A stretch of DNA of 64,000 bases. Source: Alectoria sarmentosa. Lineage: Eukaryota > Ascomycota > Lecanoromycetes > Lecanorales > Parmeliaceae. The notes under the pieces were generated by a model. The model was not told the origin of the DNA, did no database searches, and saw nothing but the letters and a program-made list of their open reading frames with translations. Of this stretch, positions 9,652-19,359 are shown in pieces; position 1 is the stretch's first letter, and every line of letters begins with the position of its first letter. Both the position numbers and the translations under genes were made by a program. The stretch lies in the NCBI GenBank assembly GCA_009733775.1, contig WOGZ01000082.1, forward strand, positions 56,212 to 120,211, read 5' to 3'.

Positions 9652-12581
9652 ATGGCAGAGCGCTCAACCAGATCTGGCAGCCGGCGCACCACACCCCAGC
9701 CTGCACCTCAATCTACCCGTGTTGGAACCCAAAGTCCTCCGAAGCGTACTATACGAAAAACGAGAAGCCAGAGCCGCGGCATCAGTGACAGTGAAGATGG
9801 GGGGACTGGCGTGAAGTTACGGCGGGGCGCGAAGCAAGCAACTCCAGATGGTACAAACGGCGCTGTTGGGCAGAGTAGCTCAAAAAGCCGCAAAGGAAGG
9901 CCTGCAAATCATTCTCGAGTCCAGCAAGGTATGAAAGGCCATAGTACAGATTCAAGTTTCGATCCTCGTAATGCTGGGCTAGTTGTGTCTCCGAAAGATA
10001 GATTTGCTCAATTGACAAAAGCCGGCAGTCTGCGTGCAAAAGATCTACCAGATTCATGCTCAGATCAAAACACTGACCTCTCTTAGATCTTTCTATGGTA
10101 GCAGAAGGCCCCAGTGTTGTCTATCCTGAGCTCCTGATTGCGGAAGATGATGGCGCAGGTGAGATTGTGGACGCAGGTCAGGTTGCGGCGGATCCGGGAC
10201 CAGGCCAACCACCAGCTCAACAAATTTACAAGTCCCCTGGAGGTCTCTCTGCTTTCTCCGGAACCACGGCAAGGATCTCATTTCCTGCGCAGCAGCTCAC
10301 AGGACTAAGCCCGGAAGACATGTTTGACACACTTCCAGATCTTTCGGATGCATCAGACAAATTGTTGAGCCTTGTGATTCCCGCCAAATCATCCGAAGGC
10401 TCGGTTGCTAGCACTATGGCTCAATTGCAGAACAAGGATACTCGTGAAAACAAAAAGCTCAAGCGATTAGGCGACACATTCGAGCGGCAGCGAAAAGAGT
10501 ACGGAGGAGACTTGTACATCAACGTGGGAGAGACGTTGAGGAAACTACTAGGAAGGAAGGCTGGTCCCATAGACGGACAGACTGCCTCATGGCGTCCGGA
10601 CGCGTTATTACAAAAGGCGAATCTTGCAATCCTGGTGTCGCGAATGCTGTCGATTCCGGAAAAATATCAGAACGATCAATTCCTTGAAGACATTGCGGGC
10701 ACCTTTCCCCAGCCTTTCACACAAAGACTTGGGCTTTCTGAAAATTTGACACCCGAGTGCAGTGCCTTAGCCGAAGCAACGTTTCGGCTGGCGCTGGAAA
10801 TTCGCACACAAGAAGCCATCATGCTACTTGCTCGTCATATCGGGAAACTTAATTTTGACCCGGACATCGTACTGCTTCAGGTGTTCTACGACGCGAGCGA
10901 CTTGAAGGGATGGACCGTATCCGGTTTACTGATAACAGATTTGAGAAGGGAGGCCAAGGACACAATCTTAGAACGTGTAGAACGACTACGGGAAGCTTTC
11001 AGATACACTGTACCCAAGTCTTCTGACGGCCAGCCGTCTGGCGTTGAGTCTCTCCAAGAGAGTTTTCCTTGGACTACCTTCACGCAACAAGTGGTCGCAT
11101 GGGCTAGTCAACGCCTGACCGAGATTGAAATCCAAACGACTGCTTATGGTGGTGCCCAAGCTATTTGCCAAGGGTTCATTGATGTATTGCAAAGCGGCAG
11201 GCTAAGACAGTCTTTAGAAAGTGATGGTGTTGATGATGAAAGCGACGGAACGGAGCTACGATTGGACTATGAGGCGCCTTCTGAGTCGCGTGCTACCTCG
11301 GAGCCCGAGGATACTCTAAACAGACCTACGAAGGCCAGCGAATTAAATTTGCCGCAATTCAGGTCAGTAGATCCTTGAGATTCAGGAAGCCTCTATGTGT
11401 TGATATATTATGATAGCGCCGACTCAAACAAAAGTAGAAGAGGCGCTGCACATCTAAAACAAAGACAGGCAGAGCGGGAAGTGACAAAGGCTACAGAGCA
11501 GATATCGTTGCCGCGAAACCAGGAAACCGCTTCAGATGTCCAGGTGGCGTCTACAGCAGGACCGTCCACACGGGCATTGACCCCTCCACGGAATCTTAAT
11601 GAGCAAGCCATTTCATCCCCTGCGCCAGCCAACGTTTCAAACGGACAAGCGCCGTCGGGAGATCGAAACGACACCTGGCGTTATGAGGACAACGACGATG
11701 ACGACGAAGACGAAGACGAAGACACCGCCATAGCAAGGAATGCGCAAACGTCGGATGTGTTTCGAACGCAACGAGAAGCTGAAAGTAACAAGGAGAACAT
11801 CGCCGAGATACCAGAGTCGCAACACACTCAGACTGCTAAGAAGCGTAGTATGTACGATCGAGATCCGCTTGCTGAAAGGATTTCTCCTGTTGACTGGCAA
11901 GACCCGGATGCCAATGGTCAAGAGAGTGTAATCAGCTCAGATGAAGGCTTTCAGCACCAAGCAGAGTCTTCTAATGCAGCGACACGGCGTCGTTTGAAAC
12001 CCGCGACCAAACGGCTTGCGTCTGAGCCCGCGAGGCAGCGCCGATCACCTAAGAAGGTCCGTGTCCAAGAAAATGTTGTTGCAGATGCATCAGATAGCAG
12101 GGTTGATAATCCACCTGACCGGCAGGAGACCGAGTTCCCCCCTTCTCAGGCCTATGAGGAATATGTGAGAGTGAATGAATCAGCGAAACAGAAAATGGCG
12201 GTGATGACAAAGCAGCCTCAAAGACGTAGCGCTTGGACGATTGCGGAGACGGATATGCTCTACTGCTTGATTACTGAGCATGGGACCAGCTGGACGCTCC
12301 TAAAGGATCATGATGTCAAGCAAGGCTCCGTCCTTGAAGCGCGAGATCAAGTCGCGCTCAAGGACAAGGCTCGAAACATGAAGATGGATTATCTCAAGTA
12401 CGTTCACAAGCTCGGGGAATATTTTCTGTGAGCTGACTAGGCAAGCAGAGCGGGTAGAGTCCTGCCACAGAACTTCGAGCGCATTCCCCTCAGCCAGCTG
12501 CAGATTAAGAGACTGAGGGATGGTGGCGTTGAATACGATCCCGAGACTGGAACAAGGGTCGATGCTGAAGTCATTGACTGA
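9652..12581 (+). CDS. Telomere-repeat-binding factor (Taz1/TRF-like, TRFH and telobox Myb domains)
   Basis: Four exons (9652-9928, 10087-11362, 11417-12397, 12449-12581) give 888 residues. The N-terminus is basic and disordered. Residues of about 265-450 form a helical region with LNFDPDIVLLQVFYD and LKGWTVSGLL, like the TRFH dimerisation domain of fungal Taz1/Tbf1 proteins. An acidic linker (DDDDEDEDEDT) follows. The C-terminal Myb domain (about 786-845) has the three spaced tryptophan/hydrophobic positions (SAWTIAETDM, TSWTLLKDH) and ends in the telobox-like VALKDKARNMKMDYLK. The last exon adds LPQNFERIPL. The family binds double-stranded TTAGGG repeats and protects chromosome ends. The last acceptor was placed at 12448 because it follows a CTGAC branch point by 12 nt and keeps the conserved tail in frame. 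Confidence 0.9.
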
Positions 12582-13306
12582 TGATGAAGTGTCCTGATAG
12601 ACTTGCTTATGGATAAAGGAGGGAGTTCCAGGAAAAGTCATATCGATATGGTCTTGATATCTGTAATGCGATTGCCATAGGATACCCTTTTCTCGATATG
12701 TTATGTTGTCCCACAAAACAAAGGGTTCCATTTATTACACCCGAATGCCAGCAACCAATGCTCTCAGAGCGATTTAAGGCAGCGCGATTCAGTCAAATTT
12801 GGGCTATTGTATCGAAGAGAAACAGGGCAGAGCTACATCTGCTCGCTCTCAGCTCAATTCAAAGCACTGACTTAGATGGATCTTAGAAGGGTTATGCATC
12901 GCTGCATGTTGCTTGATTTCTACAACAGGGAATCGTCGCCCATTTGTCTTGCTGTCTGTTTAATCAGTATTGTAATATCCCGTTTCTGTGAGTCAGTTCT
13001 CGAAGATCAAGGTGAGATGCAAGACGGTTGAGATTTAGAGGGGTATGGCAGCCTAGCCAGTCAGTGATAGGCTTCAACGACGTGCAGAGGAAGGAGAGTG
13101 GAAGAGGTGAGAAGTTGCTTGGCATTGAGCACGATGCCAGTGAAATTTTTGGTCAGCTAAGCAGCCATTTCATTGACGTCCTGAAGTAGCTCAATCAAAT
13201 TCCTTCATAGCCCCAGAGAGTGATCTCAACGCCTTTGAGAAGTACTGGAGAGCAGCACCAGCATCTACGACGGCCTACAAGATCGATACCCAGATAGTAC
13301 ACGATC
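12582..13306. other. Intergenic between convergent genes, no gene recognised
   Basis: Holds the 3' ends of the telomere-factor gene and of the Sos7 gene, which face each other. Only short frames without domain signal. No repeat seen. Confidence 0.5.
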
Positions 13307-14202
13307 CTAAGCGCCAATCTCTAGCATCTCTCTCAACCCACTCTCCACGCCCTTCAGCCACCTCCCTTTTCTCTCCAACTCGTCCGCACCACCACCTTCC
13401 TGTTTTCTCTCGACCGCCTCCCTTGCCATTTCCACAGCCCTCTCCCTCTCCAGCTCCAGCTTTTGCAATTCCCTCTCTTCGCTCTCCAGCGTCCTCGTCT
13501 GCCTCGGCAATGCCTGCTGCAACGCCTTTACCCGCGCATTCATCTCCTCGAGGCTGGTCTGTCTCTCGTCCAGCAACTCCAGCGTCGCCGGTAATGGCAT
13601 CGCAAGCGCCAGATTTGTCTCACTAGGATCTGCCGACTGGTGCTGCATTCTCAGTCTCGCCAACGTCTTGTTCAGATCCTCAATTTGGGGTGGCAGCGAC
13701 GAAAGTAGTGTCGTCTGCAGCGAGATGGTCTCATAGCGACGACTCAAATCCCTCCCGCGCGCGTCCAGCTCTTTCACCATGTCGCCCACATTTTCTTTCT
13801 GCGCTTTCAGTACAGCTTTTATTTCTGCTAACTGGCTCTCAAGCTCGATATTTTCAGTGTGTTCGACTATGAGGGGTGGATCACCGACGATGGCGCGTAG
13901 GAATTTTTCTTTGGTTACTTGTTCGAGGTAGGAGAAGCGGAGTTTTGAGAAGAGTTCCTGCGTGGGTTCAATTCAACTTTGTGTTAGTCAAGTAAGGGGG
14001 AAAGGCGTACCTTGTAGTGGCTCAGGTCAGCTTCCAGGGACTCCGGTGACGGATTATCAAAAGCGGAAGCCGAGACATCAGATGTGCGGTGGGAAGTAGT
14101 AATAGCGGAGATGGGTTCGCTGAGGCGAATGATGTGGAGAGAGTTATTTTGTAAAGCGCGAAGCCCTTGTATGACGTTTCCGACATGTTGAGAAGCTGTC
14201 AT
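13307..14202 (-). CDS. sos7: Kinetochore protein Sos7-like coiled-coil protein
   Basis: Two exons (14202-14011 and 13957-13307) give 280 residues. The segment across the junction, LSHYKELFSKLRFSYLEQ, followed by VTKEKFLRAIVGDPP, is the conserved N-terminal block of the fungal Sos7 family; splicing at 14011/13957 is phase 0 and recreates it. The rest (about 95-280) is nearly continuous coiled coil rich in Leu, Glu, Arg and Gln. In fission yeast Sos7 works with the Mis12 complex and the Spc7 (KNL1) side of the outer kinetochore during chromosome segregation. The intron is 53 bp with a CTAAC branch point. Other coiled-coil kinetochore proteins are possible but fit the N-terminal block less well. 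Confidence 0.85.
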
Positions 14203-14521
14203 CTTGAGTATGCCCTATACAAGATGCTGCATACCACGTGGAGGAGAACTTTCGGCGTTTGTTTACAGTCCGGCAAAACGAGACAACTTCGGTAGCTCCC
14301 CAGATCGAAGTTGAACTAATTTTATCTTATCTTATCTTATCTTGGATCTCTTAGCATCTTGGCAGCATCAAACTCGCATTCACTGCGAAACATAAGTACA
14401 TGCACCTTTTGTGATTAGCCGACCTTTTTCTTCTCTGTATCGCATTGTTGTAGTATGTCTTGATTGATACTTGTAGGGTGGTCTTGCCCTCTCTATTTCC
14501 TTTCCATACTTCAAACCCACA
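14203..14521. promoter_or_regulatory. Divergent promoter with a pentanucleotide repeat
   Basis: The Sos7-like gene and the Arg/Ser-rich protein gene are read outward from this 319-bp interval. It contains a short microsatellite of four to five TTATC units at about 14321-14343. No TATA box is evident. Confidence 0.5.
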
Positions 14522-15793
14522 ATGCCAGGCTCAGAGCACTTGTCGGATGACTATGTCGCCCAGCTGCTCGCCAAAGATGCAAAGACCAGCAATGCAAAGT
14601 ACTCCGCCTACGGGTTACAAGATTTTCTGCCCCGAAGGTGGGCTTCTAGCTATGAAAAGTCGTATGAGATCGCTGATAAATGCAGGTCAACGTTCAATGC
14701 ACCCAAGCCTAACACAAGGTTCCTGAAGAATATCATCAGAGAAACGGACAGCCACAATGCTTCTCTTCGAGTCAGAGAAGTCGAAGAATCACGGGCACGC
14801 CTTCGAAATCTGTGTGGTAGTGACGGACGGTTATCAAGTCCCAGAGGCTCAAACGGTCGACTGGACAGCGAAGGTCGTCACCGTTCAAAGCGACGGCGGA
14901 CTAAGGGTGAAGATGAGGAGAAGCATAATCCAAGGCAAGACCATGAAGGCAGAAATTCGAGGCGAGATAGAGATGAAGACCGTCAGAGAAATGTATCTCG
15001 CCGCAAGCAACACGATGATCGATATAGTAGCGAGGATAGCGAGGAGGAACGATACTACGAGCGCCGGCATCGGCATCACCATCGTACCCACCGTCAACGC
15101 TATGACAATAAGTCTTATGAGCGCGATCAGCGCCAGACGAAGAGTCGGAGGCGAAGTAGGTCACGGCATCGATCTCGATCGCGCTCGCCTCGATCAGATG
15201 GAAAACATCATCAGCGTTACCATCGGTCACACCGCCCAGCCACATCTTCCTCATCCATAATTTTAAACAGCAATGGGCACTATAGCTCTGCATCGAGACT
15301 AGCTGGGGATCAAGCCCCACCCAGCCCTTCAGTCGATGGCATTGTGAACGTGAAAAAGCGAGCCACGCCCCCAGGCTCAGACTCGGATCCCTTAGATGCC
15401 ATCATCGGCCCGCCACCTCCACCTCCGGCTCCGAAGATTCAGGCACGCGGCCGTGGCAATTTCTCGTCTTCCTCCGCCATGGACTCACACTTCTCTTCAA
15501 ACTATGATCCATCAGTCGACGTCCACCCTGATCCGGAAATGGACGATGACTGGGACCAGGCATTGGAAGCGATCCGGGATCGACAGCGTTGGCAAAAGCT
15601 AGGGGCTGAGCGGCTGAAGTCGGCGGGCTTTACGGAAGACGAGGTGAAGAAGTGGGAGAAGGGTGGAGAGAGGAGAGAAGAGGACGTCAAATGGAAAGGA
15701 CGGGGCGAAGGAAGGGAATGGGACAGGGGCAAGGTTGTTGGGGATGACGGTGTGGAGACTCGACCTGAATGGGGGAGGTTGAAAGGGACTTGA
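14522..15793 (+). CDS. Arg/Ser-rich nuclear protein, pre-mRNA-splicing-factor-38B-like in fungal annotations
   Basis: The open frame gives 423 residues from the ATG at 14522. The N-terminus (SDDYVAQLLAKDAK; NAPKPNTRFLKNIIRETDSHN) and the C-terminal block (DPEMDDDWDQALEAIRDRQR; SAGFTEDEVKKWEKGGE) are conserved blocks of a fungus-specific family often labelled splicing factor 38B. The centre (about 110-245) is an RS/RD/RH-rich region typical of splicing-associated proteins. A 48-bp in-frame intron at 14638-14685 is likely: the bases end in GCTGATAAATGCAG, and removing them joins LPRR to STFNAPKPNTRF, giving 407 residues. The donor GTGGGC is weak, so I leave the open frame as the span. A role in mRNA processing is inferred from composition and family label only. 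Confidence 0.8.
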   Translation: MPGSEHLSDDYVAQLLAKDAKTSNAKYSAYGLQDFLPRRWASSYEKSYEIADKCRSTFNAPKPNTRFLKNIIRETDSHNASLRVREVEESRARLRNLCGSDGRLSSPRGSNGRLDSEGRHRSKRRRTKGEDEEKHNPRQDHEGRNSRRDRDEDRQRNVSRRKQHDDRYSSEDSEEERYYERRHRHHHRTHRQRYDNKSYERDQRQTKSRRRSRSRHRSRSRSPRSDGKHHQRYHRSHRPATSSSSIILNSNGHYSSASRLAGDQAPPSPSVDGIVNVKKRATPPGSDSDPLDAIIGPPPPPPAPKIQARGRGNFSSSSAMDSHFSSNYDPSVDVHPDPEMDDDWDQALEAIRDRQRWQKLGAERLKSAGFTEDEVKKWEKGGERREEDVKWKGRGEGREWDRGKVVGDDGVETRPEWGRLKGT

Positions 15794-16166
15794 GGGATTT
15801 TGAACCCGCTTTGGAGATGGTGCTCCAAGGTCATATTTGACATTCGTAGGCCAGAGCTTCACGGCCTACATTTTGACGAACTCATCTTCTACCAAAAAAT
15901 CATTTGCGATATAGAAGAGGAACATCCCCTACATGACGACCGGAAAGTAGCATGCTGCGAAGCCGAAAGATACATTCAGTGCAAATATCAAAACATACGA
16001 TAGTAGCCAGTGACGGACGAGGACTAGCGCCCAAGACTTCGATCGAGTTGCCTGGACTCAATTTCCTCTGAACACTCATTCAACTTCAAATCTCGCGATG
16101 GCATTTACAACTCTGGCCCGGCTTTACCCAGACCATTAAGAGCACATATCTACAGTATCAGATGCA
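15794..16166. other. Intergenic, promoter of the FIT gene
   Basis: Lies between two plus-strand genes. No gene-like frame. An ATG at 16162, five bases before the FIT start codon, opens a 10-codon overlapping upstream frame ending at 16194 (see findings). Confidence 0.5.
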
Positions 16167-17219
16167 ATGGCCTCCTCTTCATCAGCGCCCATGAGGCGCA
16201 ACGGCAGCACGCCCAAGCGGCCCACGTCACCCACAATCACCTCGGGTACACATCAACAACAGCGAAACTCATCCAGCTTCCTCGCATCTCTCCTCCCCAC
16301 TCCCCTCGAAACCCTCCTCCTAGCCACCTACCCCTCAACCCTACTACTCGGCTCCCTCTTCTCCTTCCTCGACCCGTCGGCTCGCCACGCTCCTTACAAC
16401 CCCATCACCCAATCTCACCCTCCTTCTGAAGCGCCCAGCTACTTCGCGCGCAAAAGCAACCTCTTTAACGTCTTTTTTGTGAAGATAGCCTGGTTCTGGG
16501 TCACGCTCGCGTTTTTCCTGTTTCTAATACTACATTCGTCGACAGGACCGAGTCGGGGGTTAGTACTTACGCCGAGGAGACTACGAGGGACGCTACGATG
16601 GGGGCTTATTACTTTGTGGTGGGGCGCGGTGACGCAGTGGTTTTTTGGACCGGGGTTGGTGGACAGGGGATTCAAGATTACTGGGGGTGCGTGCCAATTG
16701 GCAAGCGCGATGGAGGGGACTGGAGGGACTAAAGAATTTGTGACGGGACAGGCTTGTAAGGCTGTGGGGGGTCAGTGGAGGGGTGGACATGATATCAGTG
16801 GACACGTTTTTATACTGGTGCTTGGGAGTTTGTTTTTGGGGTTAGAGGTGCTGCCGGCACTGGTGGGAGCGAAGGGGTTGAGGGAGGAGAGGATGGTAAT
16901 GGGGAGGGATGGGAATGTTGGGAGGGCAGAGAGGGAGAGTGTAGAGGATGGGGAGGAGGAGGGGGGGGAGTGGAAGACTGGTACTGGGGCGCCGTTGGTG
17001 GTGGCGGGTTTGAGCTGGTGGATGTTGTTGATGACGGCGGCGTATTTCCATACCTGGTTTGAGAAGGTAAGCCCACCGCTCATTTACCACGGGACATCTG
17101 ATGCTGACATGAAATAGCTCACCGGACTTTTGACAGCTTTTATTGGCGTATTCGTCGTGTATTTCCTACCACGAGCATTGCCGGCCATGAGGGACATCAT
17201 AGGCATGCCTGGTGTATGA
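16167..17219 (+). CDS. FIT family (FITM2/Scs3) ER lipid diphosphatase
   Basis: Two exons (16167-17066 and 17118-17219) give 333 residues. FIT proteins are ER membrane enzymes with fatty acyl-CoA diphosphatase activity, needed for ER membrane balance and lipid droplet formation. Seen here: several hydrophobic helices (for example LLLATYPSTLLLGSLFSF and WFWVTLAFFLFLILHSS), the motif GGHDISGHVFI with the presumed catalytic His213, and AAYFHTWFEK with the second catalytic His295. The 51-bp intron splits the last helix block; splicing gives LTGLLTAFIGVFVVYFLP and the tail GMPGV. A Glu/Gly-rich low-complexity loop lies at about 245-270. Length is within the family range. Confidence 0.93.
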
Positions 17220-17563
17220 TCCAATCAATCAGGCACGGGCCGTGCTCTGTTTGCTTTCATCTGGACGTGTGCCGACATAAGATCCAAAGTCCGCGCTCCG
17301 GAGGAGTCGTAATGTCCTACCTAGATTGGTCTACAGCTGACCTCTCGAGATCTAATTGCTGCTGCCGATTTCGCAGCTACTGCCTGTCTTGGACCAACCA
17401 ATTTATTTGCTCTTGCTACGTGTCCAGAAATTCATCGCCCGCAAAATCAATGGTTCGTTCTTGGTACTTTCCGTCAAGATTGACAAGTCCCCAGATCCTT
17501 ATTTCACCCATACGACCACCTCCATGAATGCGCCAGCAGCCATCAGACAGTCTCCTCCCTTGC
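17220..17563. other. Intergenic between convergent genes
   Basis: The 3' ends of the FIT gene and of the four-helix membrane protein gene face each other here. Nothing gene-like seen. Confidence 0.5.
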
Positions 17564-18398
17564 TTATCTCTCCAGCTCTCGAAGAAACTTGATCGAAACC
17601 TCAAACTTGAGCTGTCCAACTGGTAAGCGCCAAGGGGAGCGTCCTAATCCCGAGCTGTAGGTGATACGACCACGCACGCAAAACAACACGAAATGCATGA
17701 CCCTGTGACGTTCAGCATTGCAATCTGCTCACTCAAAGGCCCAAGTTTTCGACTCGGCAGATTCATCGAACTGCTCACCCAAAAGCGATCCCCGCCCCCA
17801 TCGCAATACCCGCAAAAACTTTCACCGGCAACGCCCCGCGACGACATATCGAATAGTCTCCTCCCGGATAGGCGCACCAACCTCCCTGGCCATCCAGCAA
17901 GCCCGATAGGCCGCCAGCGCCATAAGTGATGGCGAAGAAAGCAATTACGATGTCGACGATTAGGTTGAGAGCAAGGGGAGCTGCTGATTTGTTGGAATGA
18001 ACGCGGCGGAGGCTGTATGCTGAGAAAAGGAGGGAGAAGATGGCCTACGCATAGGGAGATTGAATGGTGAGTAAGTGAAACGAACGGTTTTCCTCGATAG
18101 GACCTACTGGAGCAAGAATCCCATTCAGACCCTCTTTAGTCGACCACGGCAGGTTGAAAGAGACCGGTCCAGCTTGGCGAGCGACGGCGGTCGCGAACAG
18201 AGAGACGAGGGCGAGGATTGAAAAGGTCAAGGCTAACGCTGTGAAGATGTGAATGGGTTTTCGAAAGGATGGTATGGCCGGCAGGCCGTCAGAGGGTAGG
18301 AAGGGACTCGACTCGTCTACTACCGCGTCTTCTTGCTCTTCGGCAGGAGGGTGCGAGGGTGTCTGTGATGGTTCCTGGTCTGGCGAGGGGGCTGGCAT
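17564..18398 (-). CDS. Four-helix membrane protein, uncharacterised fungal family
   Basis: Three exons (18398-18108, 18044-17779, 17702-17564) give 231 residues; no single frame shows the gene. The N-terminus is cytosolic-like, rich in Pro and Glu, with an acidic ESSPFLPS motif. Helices lie around IHIFTALALTFSILALVSLF, APAIFSLLFSAYSL, LALNLIVDIVIAFFAITYGA and VFAGIAMGAGIAFGVMHFVL; the last is formed only after splicing at 17779/17702, which supports the model. A loop between helices 3 and 4 has two cysteines (GWCAYPGGDYSICRRG) that could form a disulfide. The four-helix layout with a Cys-bearing loop recalls MARVEL/SUR7-like proteins, but I see no family motif. Start is the ATG at 18398; a TTG upstream is ignored. 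Confidence 0.75.
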
Positions 18399-19359
18399 GT
18401 TGCAGGCAAGGTTTCTCAAAAAGTTGGAGTCGATTGTCGAAGCGGTACAAATCCCCAGAGTATCGACAAGTTGACGCCAACAAGGGAGGCTTTTTGGTTG
18501 ACTACTGCACTAATTGCAGCGATTTCTCATTCGAAACTTGACATACAATTTACGTATGAAGCCCAAAATTGGCGCAAGACGAAATCCAGCGCCCAAACTG
18601 CAATTTTTTGTGACAGCTTACTTGGTTGTCGATTAAAGGGTTTAGGTGTGGAGAGGCTTTCAATGCAACGAATAAAACAATGTTCTTAGGAATTCGGATG
18701 TCTATAGTAGGCAAGAAAAGAAGGCACCCAGCTGTTGGTCGGATAGCGGCTTGTGTGTCAACTTGAAACCCGCAACACCTGCACCGCCCCATTCTCCCTA
18801 TTCTCCCTTCTAATGATAGTCATTTCAGACGGCTTTATAGTGGCTTTGCAGAGACATTGGAGAGACGCAGCGGCTTTTGCTTCTGTTGTCTCTTGACGAG
18901 AGAGGGGGTTCCCCATTTTTGGGGTTGCCTTCGTCTTAGTGTCTGCATAACTACACACATTTATTAGATTAAAAGGAAGAAGAAGCTGCTATCTCACCTT
19001 TGCTCAAATATCGCAGTGATGATCAAGATTGGTCAAGTTGGATACTTAAGAGGAAGAATGTTACACCATTTCAGGATTGAAAAAAGGGAGCAACTATACG
19101 CCGAGAATTGGCGGTTTTGGGGGCTGACATCGGTTTGTCTCATCTACCACAAGCAAGGTCCAAGAGAGGTTTATGGTCTTTGCCTAGTGATGTATTCAAT
19201 TCTCCCGACGGTTCATTTTAGCTCCGTGGTCAAGAAGTGACCAAGAGCTTGGGAGCATCAATAGATGCACATGCTCTGGACATACTTGCTTCATCCCCAA
19301 CTTTCGTTGTCATTACCACATCACTTTGAAGCCTTCCCTTTGACTTCCCTTATTCTTCA
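18399..19359. other. Intergenic, no gene recognised
   Basis: Promoter side of the four-helix membrane protein and 3' side of the beta-glucosidase. Short frames only, with no domain-like sequence. Confidence 0.5.

Noticed and set aside
9929..10086. The 158-bp first intron of the telomere-factor gene as another introner-like element
   Set aside because: Its length fits, and it contains TCTCCGAAAG internally, but it lacks the complementary ends and the CTGACTCCG branch region.
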